Assembly (NCBI GenBank): GCA_003452695.1
Contig: DMNP01000223.1
Coordinates: 1 to 15,095 of the forward strand
Source of the DNA: Eggerthellaceae bacterium
Lineage (GTDB): Bacteria; Actinomycetota; Coriobacteriia; Coriobacteriales; Eggerthellaceae
DNA: 15,095 nt
Reading direction: 5' to 3'
In this document: positions 1 through 6,963 of the stretch, one piece after another
Position numbering within the stretch: position 1 is the stretch's first letter
Layout of the letters: every line of letters begins with the position of its first letter
The notes under the pieces: model-generated
What the model was told of the DNA's origin: nothing
Database searches by the model: none
What the model saw: the letters and a program-made list of their open reading frames with translations, nothing else
Made by a program: the position numbers and the translations under genes

Positions 1-27
1 CAACAGTGGTTTAACATAGAGAAACGT

Positions 28-3000
28 TTAGTTTTCTTCCCCGCAATCGTTTTCGGCGCGGCGGCGCTCGTAGGCGGCCGTCGCAGCCCCGGCCGCCACC
101 AACGCAGCTCCCAGCAGGCCGAGCGGGAAAGCATCGCCGGTATTGGGCGCGGTGGACTTGCTTGATGCCGCAGTGCCACGCGCGCCGCGCGTGTAGCCCG
201 ATTCGGGAGATTCTGCGCCCGTATCAGATATCATCGCATCCGATGCCGTGACGGGGGCGGACGAAAAGTCGCCGCTCGCACCGGATTCGGCCACGTACAG
301 CGTCTCCATGTGGCGCTGGTCGGGATCCTGCACGTCGGAGGGAGCCGTGCGCGTCTGGACCACCTTGTAGTCGCCTGGCTCGATGTGGAACTCGACCGCT
401 TCGGGCTCGCCTACTGCCGTCTCGCCCTCGGCCTGCGCGTGCAGGCCCGCGCTTTGAGCGCTCAGGGCGCTGTCGGGCGCCTGCACGCCATCGCTCGCCA
501 CGAACAGCACCTTCTTCACGCCGGACTTCCAGCTCTTCGGCACGGTGACGGTGACGGCGTACACGCTGGTCTTGCCCGGCGCCAGCGCGTAGTCGTCCTC
601 GAGACCCGTCAGTCCGCCCTTGCCGTCCGACTGGTTATAGTGCGACTCGCAGATGGTGTCCTTCCCGAACGTTACGTTGGCGGAAGCGCCGGGGATGCGC
701 TCGTAGGCACCGGTGCTCTCGTTGCACGCGCACAGCGTGAGCGAGCATCCCGACAGGAACACGTTGCCGTCGTTACGGACCGCCACGTGGAACTGAATCT
801 TGCCGCCGGGGACTACGAACGGGCTTTCAGCCTCGCAGGCCGTGGCCGTGGCGCAACGCACGGGTGGAACCGACGTGTACCAGATGTCGGCCGCATGGTA
901 GAGCACCTTGCCCTGCGCGTCGCGCGTTCCCGTGTCCACGTACTCGGTGCGCAACGCTTCCACCACGGCTTGCCCGTTCGTGTCCAGCACCGCGAGGGAA
1001 TCGGTATCGTGCGCAAGGTCCGCCACCACGAAGGGATCGGAGAAACGATCCCCCCGTATACGGCATGCCATGAGGTGGTAGACGGCGGGGCGCTTCTTCA
1101 CGTCCTCTGTGCCATCGGCTCCCCAAACACGGTCGTCGTCGGCGTCGCGCGTCTGCGGCCAGAAAATATAGGTACCCGCAGGGTTCACGGCGAAATTCAC
1201 CACGTTGAAGCCCAAGGGGCCGGCGGATGTCGCCTGCAGCCTGGGCTTGGCGTCTTTCGACCACACGACTTTGTGCAGCGACCATTTAGAGTAGTCTTGC
1301 GAGCTGGCGGGCAACGCTAGCTGGGCGGGGTCGTCTGGATAAGAAGTGAAGTAATACCCTCTTTTCCCGCAGGGCACGAGCCTGATGGAAGGGCTGTAGT
1401 CCTCGCAGCGTTGGACGGAACTGAGCGGATTGGAGGTGTCATACAGGTCTACGTTGAGCAGCAGGTAGTGGCACTTCTCGGAGCCGCGCACCATGAGCGT
1501 GAAAGTCGGTGTGTTTCCGTAGCGATCATCGTCCTTGTAGAAGGAAAGCACTTGCTCGTAAGCCGTGATGTCCGAAAAGGCACCGGCGATTTCGCCCAGT
1601 TTGCGTTGCGAAGGGGTCAGGACCTTGCCACCAGAGCGCATGCTCTCGAACTTAATCCCTATGCGCACTTCGACCTCGGCGGAAGTGCTCAAGACCTTCT
1701 CGGCGGTCGGCGCGCATCGATCGAGAAAGGTGACGAGGCTGGTGTAGTTGCCGAGGCTGCTGAATCCACCACGACCCAGGGCCGTTACCTGCAGCGACAT
1801 GATGCTGTGGAAGTAATCGGGCTTGTATCCGATCATGTCGCAGCCTTTTCGGGAGAAGCTCGCCATGCTACCTGGATACTTGGACGGTTCTATAACGGTA
1901 TTGCCGGCAACGAATACCTTCCCTGCGATTCGCAACGTCGTGAAAACGAGGTTGGTCGCCGCGCTCGCCAGCCCCGCGCCCGCTCGTTTGCCGGAGATGA
2001 GCACCATGTGCACTTCGTCCTCGCCTGACGTGCTGCGCCATTTGTCGATGTCGAAATCGTAATCGTAGAGCTCGTCGCGGGGCATGCCCTCTATGCCCGT
2101 GTCGAACTCGATGAAGCGTATCGCGCCTTTCGGCTTGCCGTCTATGCAGGTGGCGACCAGGCGCGTGCGCATGGCACCTGCAACCTCGACGGAGGCGATG
2201 CGAAAACACCAGGTACCCGTCGACGAATACTTGCCCCCGACATCTGAAATGTACGATATCTTGTTCAGGCCCTTTAACTTGAGCGTCTTGGCGCGAGGCG
2301 CCCCGAAAACGTGGATATCCTCGGTTCCGAACAGCCGCACGTCCGACGAGGGGCGTATGCCGCCCTGCGAACCGAGCGCCGCAACGCCCACGCCCGGCAG
2401 GGCGGAAGGCTCCGAGGCGGTAAGCGATATTACCTGGCGCCCCGCTTCGCCATCCGCTTGTCCCGAGAGGTCAGGAGAGCTGGCGGCCATGAGGCCACGC
2501 CCTCCCGACCTACCTGCGGCATGAGTCGCAGCTGCGGATAAACTCGCGGCGGACAAATCGTGGACGGTGTAAGAGATGGGCGTGCCGTCGTCGAGCTGTC
2601 CTTCCACTTCCGTGGCAATCGCGTCCCAGTCGATGAACGCCTGCGCAGAAGCCGACTGCCCTGAAATGCTCGCCTCGCTCGTCTGTGCCAGCATGTCATC
2701 GGTGATGGGAGACATCTGCTCCAGCAGCTCATCAGGAGAGGCGTTCGCTAGCAAGCTGCGCGCTTCGTTTTCCGCCTGCGTTTTTATAGCTGCCGGGCCT
2801 TTACCGTCCCAGTTATCGTAGAAGTTCGAGAATGGCTGCCTCAACAGGTTGAAGCTGTTCGAAAACAGGAACAGCTCAATGACCAGCGAGAGCTGTGCCG
2901 ACCAACCTGCCGAGAAGTGCGGGCTCGGCAAGTTGTCGGGCTGTGTGCCCATGGGCACGCCGAAGAACAGCGTGAGCGTGATTGCGCCCTTCACGGAAAT

Positions 3001-4728
3001 GGACGCCACGCCCCTCAGCCCCACGCCCACCGACAGCGAAGGCGTGATGTTGAACGTCATGGTGAAGCCGGTGTTCGTGTAGTCCCATTCCCAACGCGAC
3101 ATGTCTCCGATGGCCTTGAGCAGCTGCTCGTCCTTGTTCTTCCTCGCGGAGGTGGCCGCAGCGGAAAGCGCGAAGATGAGGCTCGCGTCGAGCGAGAACG
3201 TTATGAGCACGGGGATGGGGCCGGCGAAGAAGTTCTCGGTGATGGTGAAGTTCGCGCCTGCGACGATTTGGCCGGCTACCTCGCCCTGGAATACACCCTT
3301 GTCGGAGTTCCACTTGGCGAGCGCGAGCAGTTGGAAGTTAACCATGATCGAGAACGACTTGAACAGATCGATCTGCTGGACGGCGCCCGGCCTGCTCATG
3401 AGGCCGGAGGTCTTGTCGGTCATGGTCTTCAGGATCTTCGTTTTCTTGTCCCACTGTTGCTCGATCGTCTTGCGCGGGTACTTCCCCCAGCCGTTCTTGT
3501 CCGACGCGCCGCCGTCGTTGAGGTAACCCCAACTCGGTGATTTCAAGGTGATTTGCACCATGCCGAAGGGGTTCACGTAGATGCCCACGGGAAGCTCGGG
3601 GGTCCAGAAGTTCAAGTTTCCGCCGCCCACGAGCGGGGCGTCGCCCGGCCAGGTGGCGTTCAGCCCTGTGGTCGCCTGGGTGGCGAGCGACTGTGTTTGC
3701 ACGGCCCCCCCGGTCGCGTTGAAGGGCGACAACTTCACGTTCTGCTTGTCGGTGGGCTCGTCCACCACGCCCTTCGACACGGTGAGGGCGAGCGGCCAAG
3801 CGTAGGTCTTGCCGTCTTGCTCAAACACAATCTTGTACCTGCGTCCGATGGGCAGTGCATGCGGGTCGCCCGTTTTCAGAAAAGGGGCGTTGAAGGTGGC
3901 CGTCGCGGGCGTGGCATAGGTAAGGACCTCCTTGGAGCGACCGTCCGCCTGCTGCACCATCCTCTTCACCGCCACCGGCTCGCCGAAGGTCGCCTGCGCG
4001 CTCTGGCGCGGCACGAACTTCTCGCCTTCGACCCAAAGCTCCACGGTTGCGGCTTTGTCGCCGGCGAACCCCATGATGCTTACCTTTATTTCATGATTGT
4101 CCTGGTTCGCAGGCGTCGACGAGAAGTCGTTCTTGATGTAGAGCGCATCCCATTCGTCGAACGAGACGAGACGCGGGTAGGGCACGTTCTCGCCGTCGAG
4201 GGGATGCGCCGGCACTTGCAGGCCGCCTCCGCCCTCCACGGCCATGCATGCCGTCTCGAAGCTCCGCCAGCCGTCCTTCTCTACGCTCACGGATCCGTTG
4301 AAGTAATAGGAGTCCAGATTATTCACATCCTCGCCATCCTCGATCACCGAGAGCTGGCGAATATCGATGTTTGCGACACCTTTGTCGTTTGTGGTCCTCG
4401 AGACCGTCTTGCCGTTGAAGCGCGACTTAACCGTTACCTCGGCGCCTTCAACGGGTGGGTAGGACACCATGCCCGCATCGTTTACCTTGCCCTTGGAAAC
4501 ATCCACCACTATGAAGCCTACTTCATAGGGTTCGACGACGTCGATGACAACGTACTCCGATTCGCGTCTCGCAACCTCGTCGATATCGGTCGCATCTGCG
4601 TCGGCGTATGCCGGGCGCGGCGCGAGCACGAGTCCTCCCGCGAGCGTGGGCAGCGTGACGAGCGAACCGCATACGAGTTCTACGAACGAACGCCTTGATA
4701 GGTCTTCCACGAGATCACCTACATTCAT
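28..4728 (-). CDS. Large Tat-exported, sortase-type surface protein (1566 aa)
   Basis: Seen: residues 11-18 read SRRSFVEL, a twin-arginine motif, followed by a hydrophobic stretch and an AYA-D cleavage site near 42/43. Residues ~68-165 look like a carboxypeptidase-regulatory/CnaB-type Ig-like domain. The middle is long and beta-rich with several hydrophobic, non-transmembrane-like stretches. Near the C-terminus a segment rich in PGGKIQFHVAVRNDGN-like sequence resembles CARDB/NEW3-type adhesion folds. The protein ends with APNTG (1527-1531), a hydrophobic helix, then YERRR: a variant LPXTG cell-wall sorting signal. Start: an in-frame ATG at 4879-4881 would place 51 charged residues before the signal, so the ATG at 4726-4728, with AAAGG upstream, is preferred. 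Family knowledge: Tat export followed by sortase anchoring gives a wall-attached protein facing outward. No catalytic motif was recognised; adhesion or substrate binding is inference. It has no close operon partner in the window. Confidence 0.85.
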   Translation of the reverse strand: MNVGDLVEDLSRRSFVELVCGSLVTLPTLAGGLVLAPRPAYADADATDIDEVARRESEYVVIDVVEPYEVGFIVVDVSKGKVNDAGMVSYPPVEGAEVTVKSRFNGKTVSRTTNDKGVANIDIRQLSVIEDGEDVNNLDSYYFNGSVSVEKDGWRSFETACMAVEGGGGLQVPAHPLDGENVPYPRLVSFDEWDALYIKNDFSSTPANQDNHEIKVSIMGFAGDKAATVELWVEGEKFVPRQSAQATFGEPVAVKRMVQQADGRSKEVLTYATPATATFNAPFLKTGDPHALPIGRRYKIVFEQDGKTYAWPLALTVSKGVVDEPTDKQNVKLSPFNATGGAVQTQSLATQATTGLNATWPGDAPLVGGGNLNFWTPELPVGIYVNPFGMVQITLKSPSWGYLNDGGASDKNGWGKYPRKTIEQQWDKKTKILKTMTDKTSGLMSRPGAVQQIDLFKSFSIMVNFQLLALAKWNSDKGVFQGEVAGQIVAGANFTITENFFAGPIPVLITFSLDASLIFALSAAATSARKNKDEQLLKAIGDMSRWEWDYTNTGFTMTFNITPSLSVGVGLRGVASISVKGAITLTLFFGVPMGTQPDNLPSPHFSAGWSAQLSLVIELFLFSNSFNLLRQPFSNFYDNWDGKGPAAIKTQAENEARSLLANASPDELLEQMSPITDDMLAQTSEASISGQSASAQAFIDWDAIATEVEGQLDDGTPISYTVHDLSAASLSAAATHAAGRSGGRGLMAASSPDLSGQADGEAGRQVISLTASEPSALPGVGVAALGSQGGIRPSSDVRLFGTEDIHVFGAPRAKTLKLKGLNKISYISDVGGKYSSTGTWCFRIASVEVAGAMRTRLVATCIDGKPKGAIRFIEFDTGIEGMPRDELYDYDFDIDKWRSTSGEDEVHMVLISGKRAGAGLASAATNLVFTTLRIAGKVFVAGNTVIEPSKYPGSMASFSRKGCDMIGYKPDYFHSIMSLQVTALGRGGFSSLGNYTSLVTFLDRCAPTAEKVLSTSAEVEVRIGIKFESMRSGGKVLTPSQRKLGEIAGAFSDITAYEQVLSFYKDDDRYGNTPTFTLMVRGSEKCHYLLLNVDLYDTSNPLSSVQRCEDYSPSIRLVPCGKRGYYFTSYPDDPAQLALPASSQDYSKWSLHKVVWSKDAKPRLQATSAGPLGFNVVNFAVNPAGTYIFWPQTRDADDDRVWGADGTEDVKKRPAVYHLMACRIRGDRFSDPFVVADLAHDTDSLAVLDTNGQAVVEALRTEYVDTGTRDAQGKVLYHAADIWYTSVPPVRCATATACEAESPFVVPGGKIQFHVAVRNDGNVFLSGCSLTLCACNESTGAYERIPGASANVTFGKDTICESHYNQSDGKGGLTGLEDDYALAPGKTSVYAVTVTVPKSWKSGVKKVLFVASDGVQAPDSALSAQSAGLHAQAEGETAVGEPEAVEFHIEPGDYKVVQTRTAPSDVQDPDQRHMETLYVAESGASGDFSSAPVTASDAMISDTGAESPESGYTRGARGTAASSKSTAPNTGDAFPLGLLGAALVAAGAATAAYERRRAENDCGEEN

Positions 4729-4761
4729 CAGGGCCTTTACGGGTTGAACCTGAATGCATTG

Positions 4762-4770
4762 CTTATAATA
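4762..4770 (-). promoter_or_regulatory. Possible -10 box for the large surface protein
   Basis: Read on the minus strand this is TATTATAAG, close to TATAAT, about 35 bases before the preferred ATG at 4728. No good -35 hexamer lies 16-18 bases upstream. An AT-rich box in otherwise GC-rich sequence, lying inside the longer reading frame, supports the shorter start. Confidence 0.35.
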
Positions 4771-5006
4771 CGCGAGCGCGGCGCGTTTCGTCCCGACGCT
4801 TCTGAGCGGGTTTACCCGTGACCGAGCCATGGGCGACAAGCTGAGCTGCATCCCGAAAAGCGCTTCTCCACGTTTTCGCAAAACAGAACAGCACGATCGC
4901 GCGTCAGGAGAGGCGTCCAGAATGCAGCAAGCGAGCCGGACTCGTCGGGCCCGCGTGCGTGATTTGAGGGGGGCATCTGGACGGACTTTATGACGAGGGG
5001 ACTGTC

Positions 5007-5021
5007 TCCTAGCTGCTAGGA
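5007..5021. repeat. 15-bp perfect dyad (TCCTAGC-T-GCTAGGA)
   Basis: Two 7-base arms are perfectly complementary around one central base, in the long gap between the divergent surface protein and the peptide operon. There is no T tract on either strand, so an operator-like site is more likely than a terminator. Apart from this, 4771-5100 shows no convincing gene: reading frames there are short and lack good ribosome sites. Confidence 0.4.
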
Positions 5022-5101
5022 AAACACTCTAATCCACCCTACAACGAGAATCGCAGGTCAGATGGCATTTCCCACAACACTCCGCACCACATAAAACGCT
5101 C

Positions 5102-5140
5102 CTTGGTGGATTCTTCTTGACGGAATTCTTTACCGCCAAG
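5102..5140. repeat. Imperfect inverted repeat around a TTGACG box
   Basis: Arms CTTGGTGG (5102-5109) and CCGCCAAG (5133-5140) pair with one G-T wobble and enclose TTGACGGAATTC (5117-5128). TTGACG could be a -35 element, but no matching -10 is visible 17 bases downstream. It lies 45 bases before the ribosome site of the short frame at 5185 and may be an operator or a structured 5' leader. Confidence 0.3.
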
Positions 5141-5250
5141 ACCCCTCTGAGGGATCCGATGCGAGATGTTAGGAAAGGAACGCCATGCAGAACGAGACCA
5201 AGTGGGAAGAGCCCAAGCAGGACGAGGAGATGGCGGCGAGTGGAAGCTCT

Positions 5251-5272
5251 TCATTTGGTGTATCATTTGGTG
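5251..5272. repeat. Tandem direct repeat TCATTTGGTG x2
   Basis: TCATTTGGTG occurs at 5251-5260 and again at 5263-5272, a 12-base period. It sits about 50-70 bases upstream of the TATAAT box in front of the peptide gene, a position suited to an activator or repressor binding in tandem. The repeat is AT-richer than its surroundings. Confidence 0.45.
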
Positions 5273-5277
5273 CTACG

Positions 5278-5309
5278 CCTGATTCCCGGATGGCGGGGAC
5301 GGAGTCAGG
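5278..5309. repeat. Inverted repeat in the -35 zone of the peptide promoter
   Basis: CCTGATTCC (5278-5286) pairs with GGAGTCAGG (5301-5309) with one T-G wobble and a 14-base spacer. The right arm ends 10 bases before the TATAAT box and so covers the place where a -35 element would be. This suggests an operator or activator site controlling the downstream peptide operon. Confidence 0.4.
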
Positions 5310-5319
5310 TCTCGGAACG

Positions 5320-5325
5320 TATAAT
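5320..5325 (+). promoter_or_regulatory. Consensus -10 box (TATAAT) of the peptide operon
   Basis: A perfect TATAAT 37 bases before the ATG at 5363 would start transcription near 5332 and give a leader of about 30 bases containing the ribosome site. No recognisable TTGACA-like -35 lies 16-18 bases upstream. The dyad at 5278-5309 occupies that position, which suggests activator dependence. Confidence 0.5.
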
Positions 5326-5362
5326 AGGCAACGATTGGAGCTGACAGAGAAAGAGGACCAAC

Positions 5363-5557
5363 ATGGCACTGGAAGACAGGATTAAAGCCCTCACCCCCGA
5401 GCAACGCGCCAGGGCAAAGCAGTGCAAGACGGCCGAAGAGATGCTGGCGCTCGCCAAGGAAGAGGGCTACGAGCTTACGGACGACGAGCTCGAGGGCATC
5501 TCGGGCGGTGGTTTCTGGAGCTGCGATTCATGGACCGGCGGCTGTAGCGGCTACTAA
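5363..5557 (+). CDS. Nif11-like leader RiPP precursor peptide (64 aa)
   Basis: The peptide has the layout of a ribosomally made natural-product precursor with a Nif11-type leader. A charged helical N-terminus is followed by TAEEMLALAKEEGYELTDDELEGISGGG (residues 23-50), matching the family pattern of 'AKEAGFELSDEELEAVSGG' leaders. Cleavage after the Gly run at 48-50 would release FWSCDSWTGGCSGY (51-64), or the same with one extra Gly. That tail has two Cys (54, 61), three Ser, one Thr and two Trp, all possible modification sites. AGAGGA lies five bases before the ATG. It is followed after 157 bases by the Fic-type gene on the same strand. No lanthionine synthetase, radical SAM enzyme, YcaO, C39 protease or ABC exporter is in the window, so the chemistry and export route are unknown. 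The precursor identity is well supported; the link to the downstream genes is inferred. Confidence 0.8.
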   Translation: MALEDRIKALTPEQRARAKQCKTAEEMLALAKEEGYELTDDELEGISGGGFWSCDSWTGGCSGY

Positions 5558-5610
5558 GCCGGCACGCACGAACTTCGAAGGCGGCTCGCGCGCATTGCGG
5601 GTCGCCAAAC

Positions 5611-5698
5611 GCATTGGGCTGCCCCAAGCGCTCGGCGGGCTCGCGAGGCTTGGCGCGTGTGAGGCGGCATAGGCCCATTCGAGCGCTGCTGCGCTTTT
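5611..5698 (+). terminator. Possible attenuator hairpins between peptide and Fic genes
   Basis: The 157-base gap contains a TTGGG-CTGC-CCCAA hairpin near 5611-5624 and a short AGCGC-TGCT-GCGCT stem (5682-5695) followed by TTT, immediately before the AGGAG ribosome site of the Fic gene. The second stem is short and its T tract weak, so it is a partial-termination candidate only. Such an arrangement would let the precursor be made in excess over the enzymes. Confidence 0.3.
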
Positions 5699-5714
5699 CA
5701 GGAGACGATTGAAC

Positions 5715-6536
5715 ATGGGCGTTATCCACACCGGTGTGGGGCACTGGCAACTCTCGTGGACCGACGAGCTGCTTTCCGAAACGGAGGCGGCGAGGGCCCG
5801 GGCGGCAGTTCTTGGGCCGACGAGCAGCCTGGTGCTGCGCCAGCTGGTCGTGGGGGAGGTCTCGCAGCTCTCGGAGCTCGTCGGCGACACGCAGGTGTCC
5901 GACAGGGAGCTGTGCGAGCGGTGCCTCGCGTTGCGGGGCGGCCCCTTCGCCGAGGGCCCCCTTCGCCGCAACGCCCGGGAGCGGGCGCGAGCCTGGCTCT
6001 TCCTGTCCAACGACCCGAAGCCGCCCGCACATGCGGAAAAGCTCCTCTCCTTCTACGAGGTGGCCAACCGCCTCGAGCCCCACTTCTGCGAGACGCTTCC
6101 CGCGCGCTACCGCACGGCGGAGGACCCGATGCCCTTCACCCGGGTCGGCCTGTTCGACCGAAGGCCGGCGCCGCCCGAGTGCGAGACCGATGCCGGGGAC
6201 GATATCCCCGGCGACGTCGACGCGCTTTTGCACTTCGTCGGCCGAGGGGATCTCCCGGCCGAGTGGGTGGCGTTCGCCTCGTACTTCCTGCTTCTGCGCA
6301 TCCACCCGTTCCGCGACGGCAACGGCCATGTCGCGCGGATGCTCGTGCTGGCGCTGCTCGCGCCGCACTACGGCACCGAGCAGCTCGTGCGCTTCGTGGC
6401 GCGGATGCAGGAGCGCCGGGAAGACCTCGGGGGTCTCCTCGGCGACATCCGGTTGCAAAGGTCCGATATCGGCGATCTGGCGGCGTTCATGCTCTCGCTG
6501 CTCGACGAGAGCCGTATGCGGGAGGAGCGGCAATGA
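5715..6536 (+). CDS. Fic/DOC-fold family protein (273 aa), variant GNGH motif
   Basis: Fic proteins transfer AMP, or less often other phosphate-containing groups, from a nucleotide to a hydroxyl of a target. Residues 197-208 read HPFRDGNGHVAR, matching the Fic core HPFx(D/E)GNGRxxR: catalytic His197, metal-binding Asp201 and final Arg208 are present, but the Arg of GNGR is His205. Upstream, RYRTAEDPMPF (131-141) and the helix around AEWVAFASYFLLLRI fit the fold. SQLSE (50-54) could be a degenerate inhibitory (S/T)xxxE helix lacking the usual final G/N. AGGAG at 5700-5704 is ten bases before this ATG; a TTG at 5709 would add two residues. The 3' end overlaps the next gene by ATGA, so the two are translationally coupled. 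The target is unknown; the peptide at 5363 is one candidate, and a self-contained toxin role is another. Confidence 0.8.
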   Translation: MGVIHTGVGHWQLSWTDELLSETEAARARAAVLGPTSSLVLRQLVVGEVSQLSELVGDTQVSDRELCERCLALRGGPFAEGPLRRNARERARAWLFLSNDPKPPAHAEKLLSFYEVANRLEPHFCETLPARYRTAEDPMPFTRVGLFDRRPAPPECETDAGDDIPGDVDALLHFVGRGDLPAEWVAFASYFLLLRIHPFRDGNGHVARMLVLALLAPHYGTEQLVRFVARMQERREDLGGLLGDIRLQRSDIGDLAAFMLSLLDESRMREERQ

Positions 6537-6949
6537 TCACGCTGGTTGTAGGCAGGCCGGGCACCGGGAAGAGCCAATACGTGCGGGAGCACCTGAGCTG
6601 CGGGATCGCCTACGACCTTGACGCCATAGCGGCGGCGCTGCGACTGGCCGCACCGCACGAAGAGGACCACGGGCCGTCGCGCGGCGTAGCGAACGCGCTC
6701 CTGCCGCCCTTCCTCGAGCAGGCGAGGCGCTTCGTAGGTGAGGTCTTCGTCGTGCGCACCGCTCCCACGTTGGACGAGCTGCAACGTATCATGCCGGATA
6801 GGATCGTCGTATGCACGAGGCAGTACGTAGAGCCTGCGTATCCCTTCGACCTGCTCACGTACGCGGCCAGGATCTGCGACGTTATGACCTATGCCGAGGA
6901 GCACGGGATCGAACTGCTGCTCGTGCCTGAAGACGTGGACGCCACGTAA
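6533..6949 (+). CDS. Small P-loop NTPase/kinase-like protein (138 aa)
   Basis: Residues 7-14 are GRPGTGKS, a clear Walker A loop right after a first beta strand (ITLVV). It is followed by QYVREH and by YDLDAIAAAL (27-36), the 'DxDxIAxAL' pattern of small phage-type and zeta-toxin/polynucleotide-kinase-like P-loop proteins. VFVVRTAPT (71-79) and RIVVCT (90-95) look like later core strands. The protein is short for an AAA ATPase and has no obvious lid or second Walker motif beyond the DLD. GGAGGAG precedes the ATG by five bases, and the ATG overlaps the Fic stop codon. Phosphorylation of a small molecule, nucleic-acid end or peptide is possible; the substrate cannot be told from sequence. The tight coupling says it acts with the Fic protein. 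Confidence 0.7.
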   Translation: MITLVVGRPGTGKSQYVREHLSCGIAYDLDAIAAALRLAAPHEEDHGPSRGVANALLPPFLEQARRFVGEVFVVRTAPTLDELQRIMPDRIVVCTRQYVEPAYPFDLLTYAARICDVMTYAEEHGIELLLVPEDVDAT

Positions 6950-6963
6950 CGGAGGTCGGGGGC

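Larger units (their letters stand above)
5185..5385 (+). pseudogene. Short ORF, probably a truncated gene start (66 codons)
   Basis: The ATG at 5185 has a strong ribosome site, AGGAAAGGA, five bases upstream. The first ~18 codons (MQNETKWEEPKQDEEMAA) have almost exclusively G or C in the third position, like real genes here. From about 5236 this bias collapses (codons such as AGT, GGA, TCT, TCA, TTT, GGT, GTA) and the frame runs through a direct repeat, an inverted repeat and a TATAAT box before overlapping the next gene out of frame. I read it as the intact 5' end of a lost or displaced gene joined to promoter DNA. It could instead be a genuine small acidic peptide of unknown function. The product is not recognised. 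Confidence 0.35.

Noticed and set aside
3553..4698. Long plus-strand reading frame opposite the surface protein
   Set aside because: It is antisense to a well-supported protein, rich in His/Arg/Val from complementary codons, and has no motif; a GC-rich shadow.
4729..4881. Longer N-terminus for the surface protein (ATG at 4881)
   Set aside because: It would put 51 residues ahead of the Tat signal and run through an AT-rich -10-like box; the later ATG has a ribosome site.
5363..5557. Precursor as a lanthipeptide or sactipeptide
   Set aside because: No LanM/LanBC, radical SAM or YcaO gene is present in the window, so no class can be assigned.
5475..6533. 352-codon minus-strand frame opposite the precursor and Fic genes
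   Set aside because: Antisense to two genes with clear motifs; composition is typical of a shadow.
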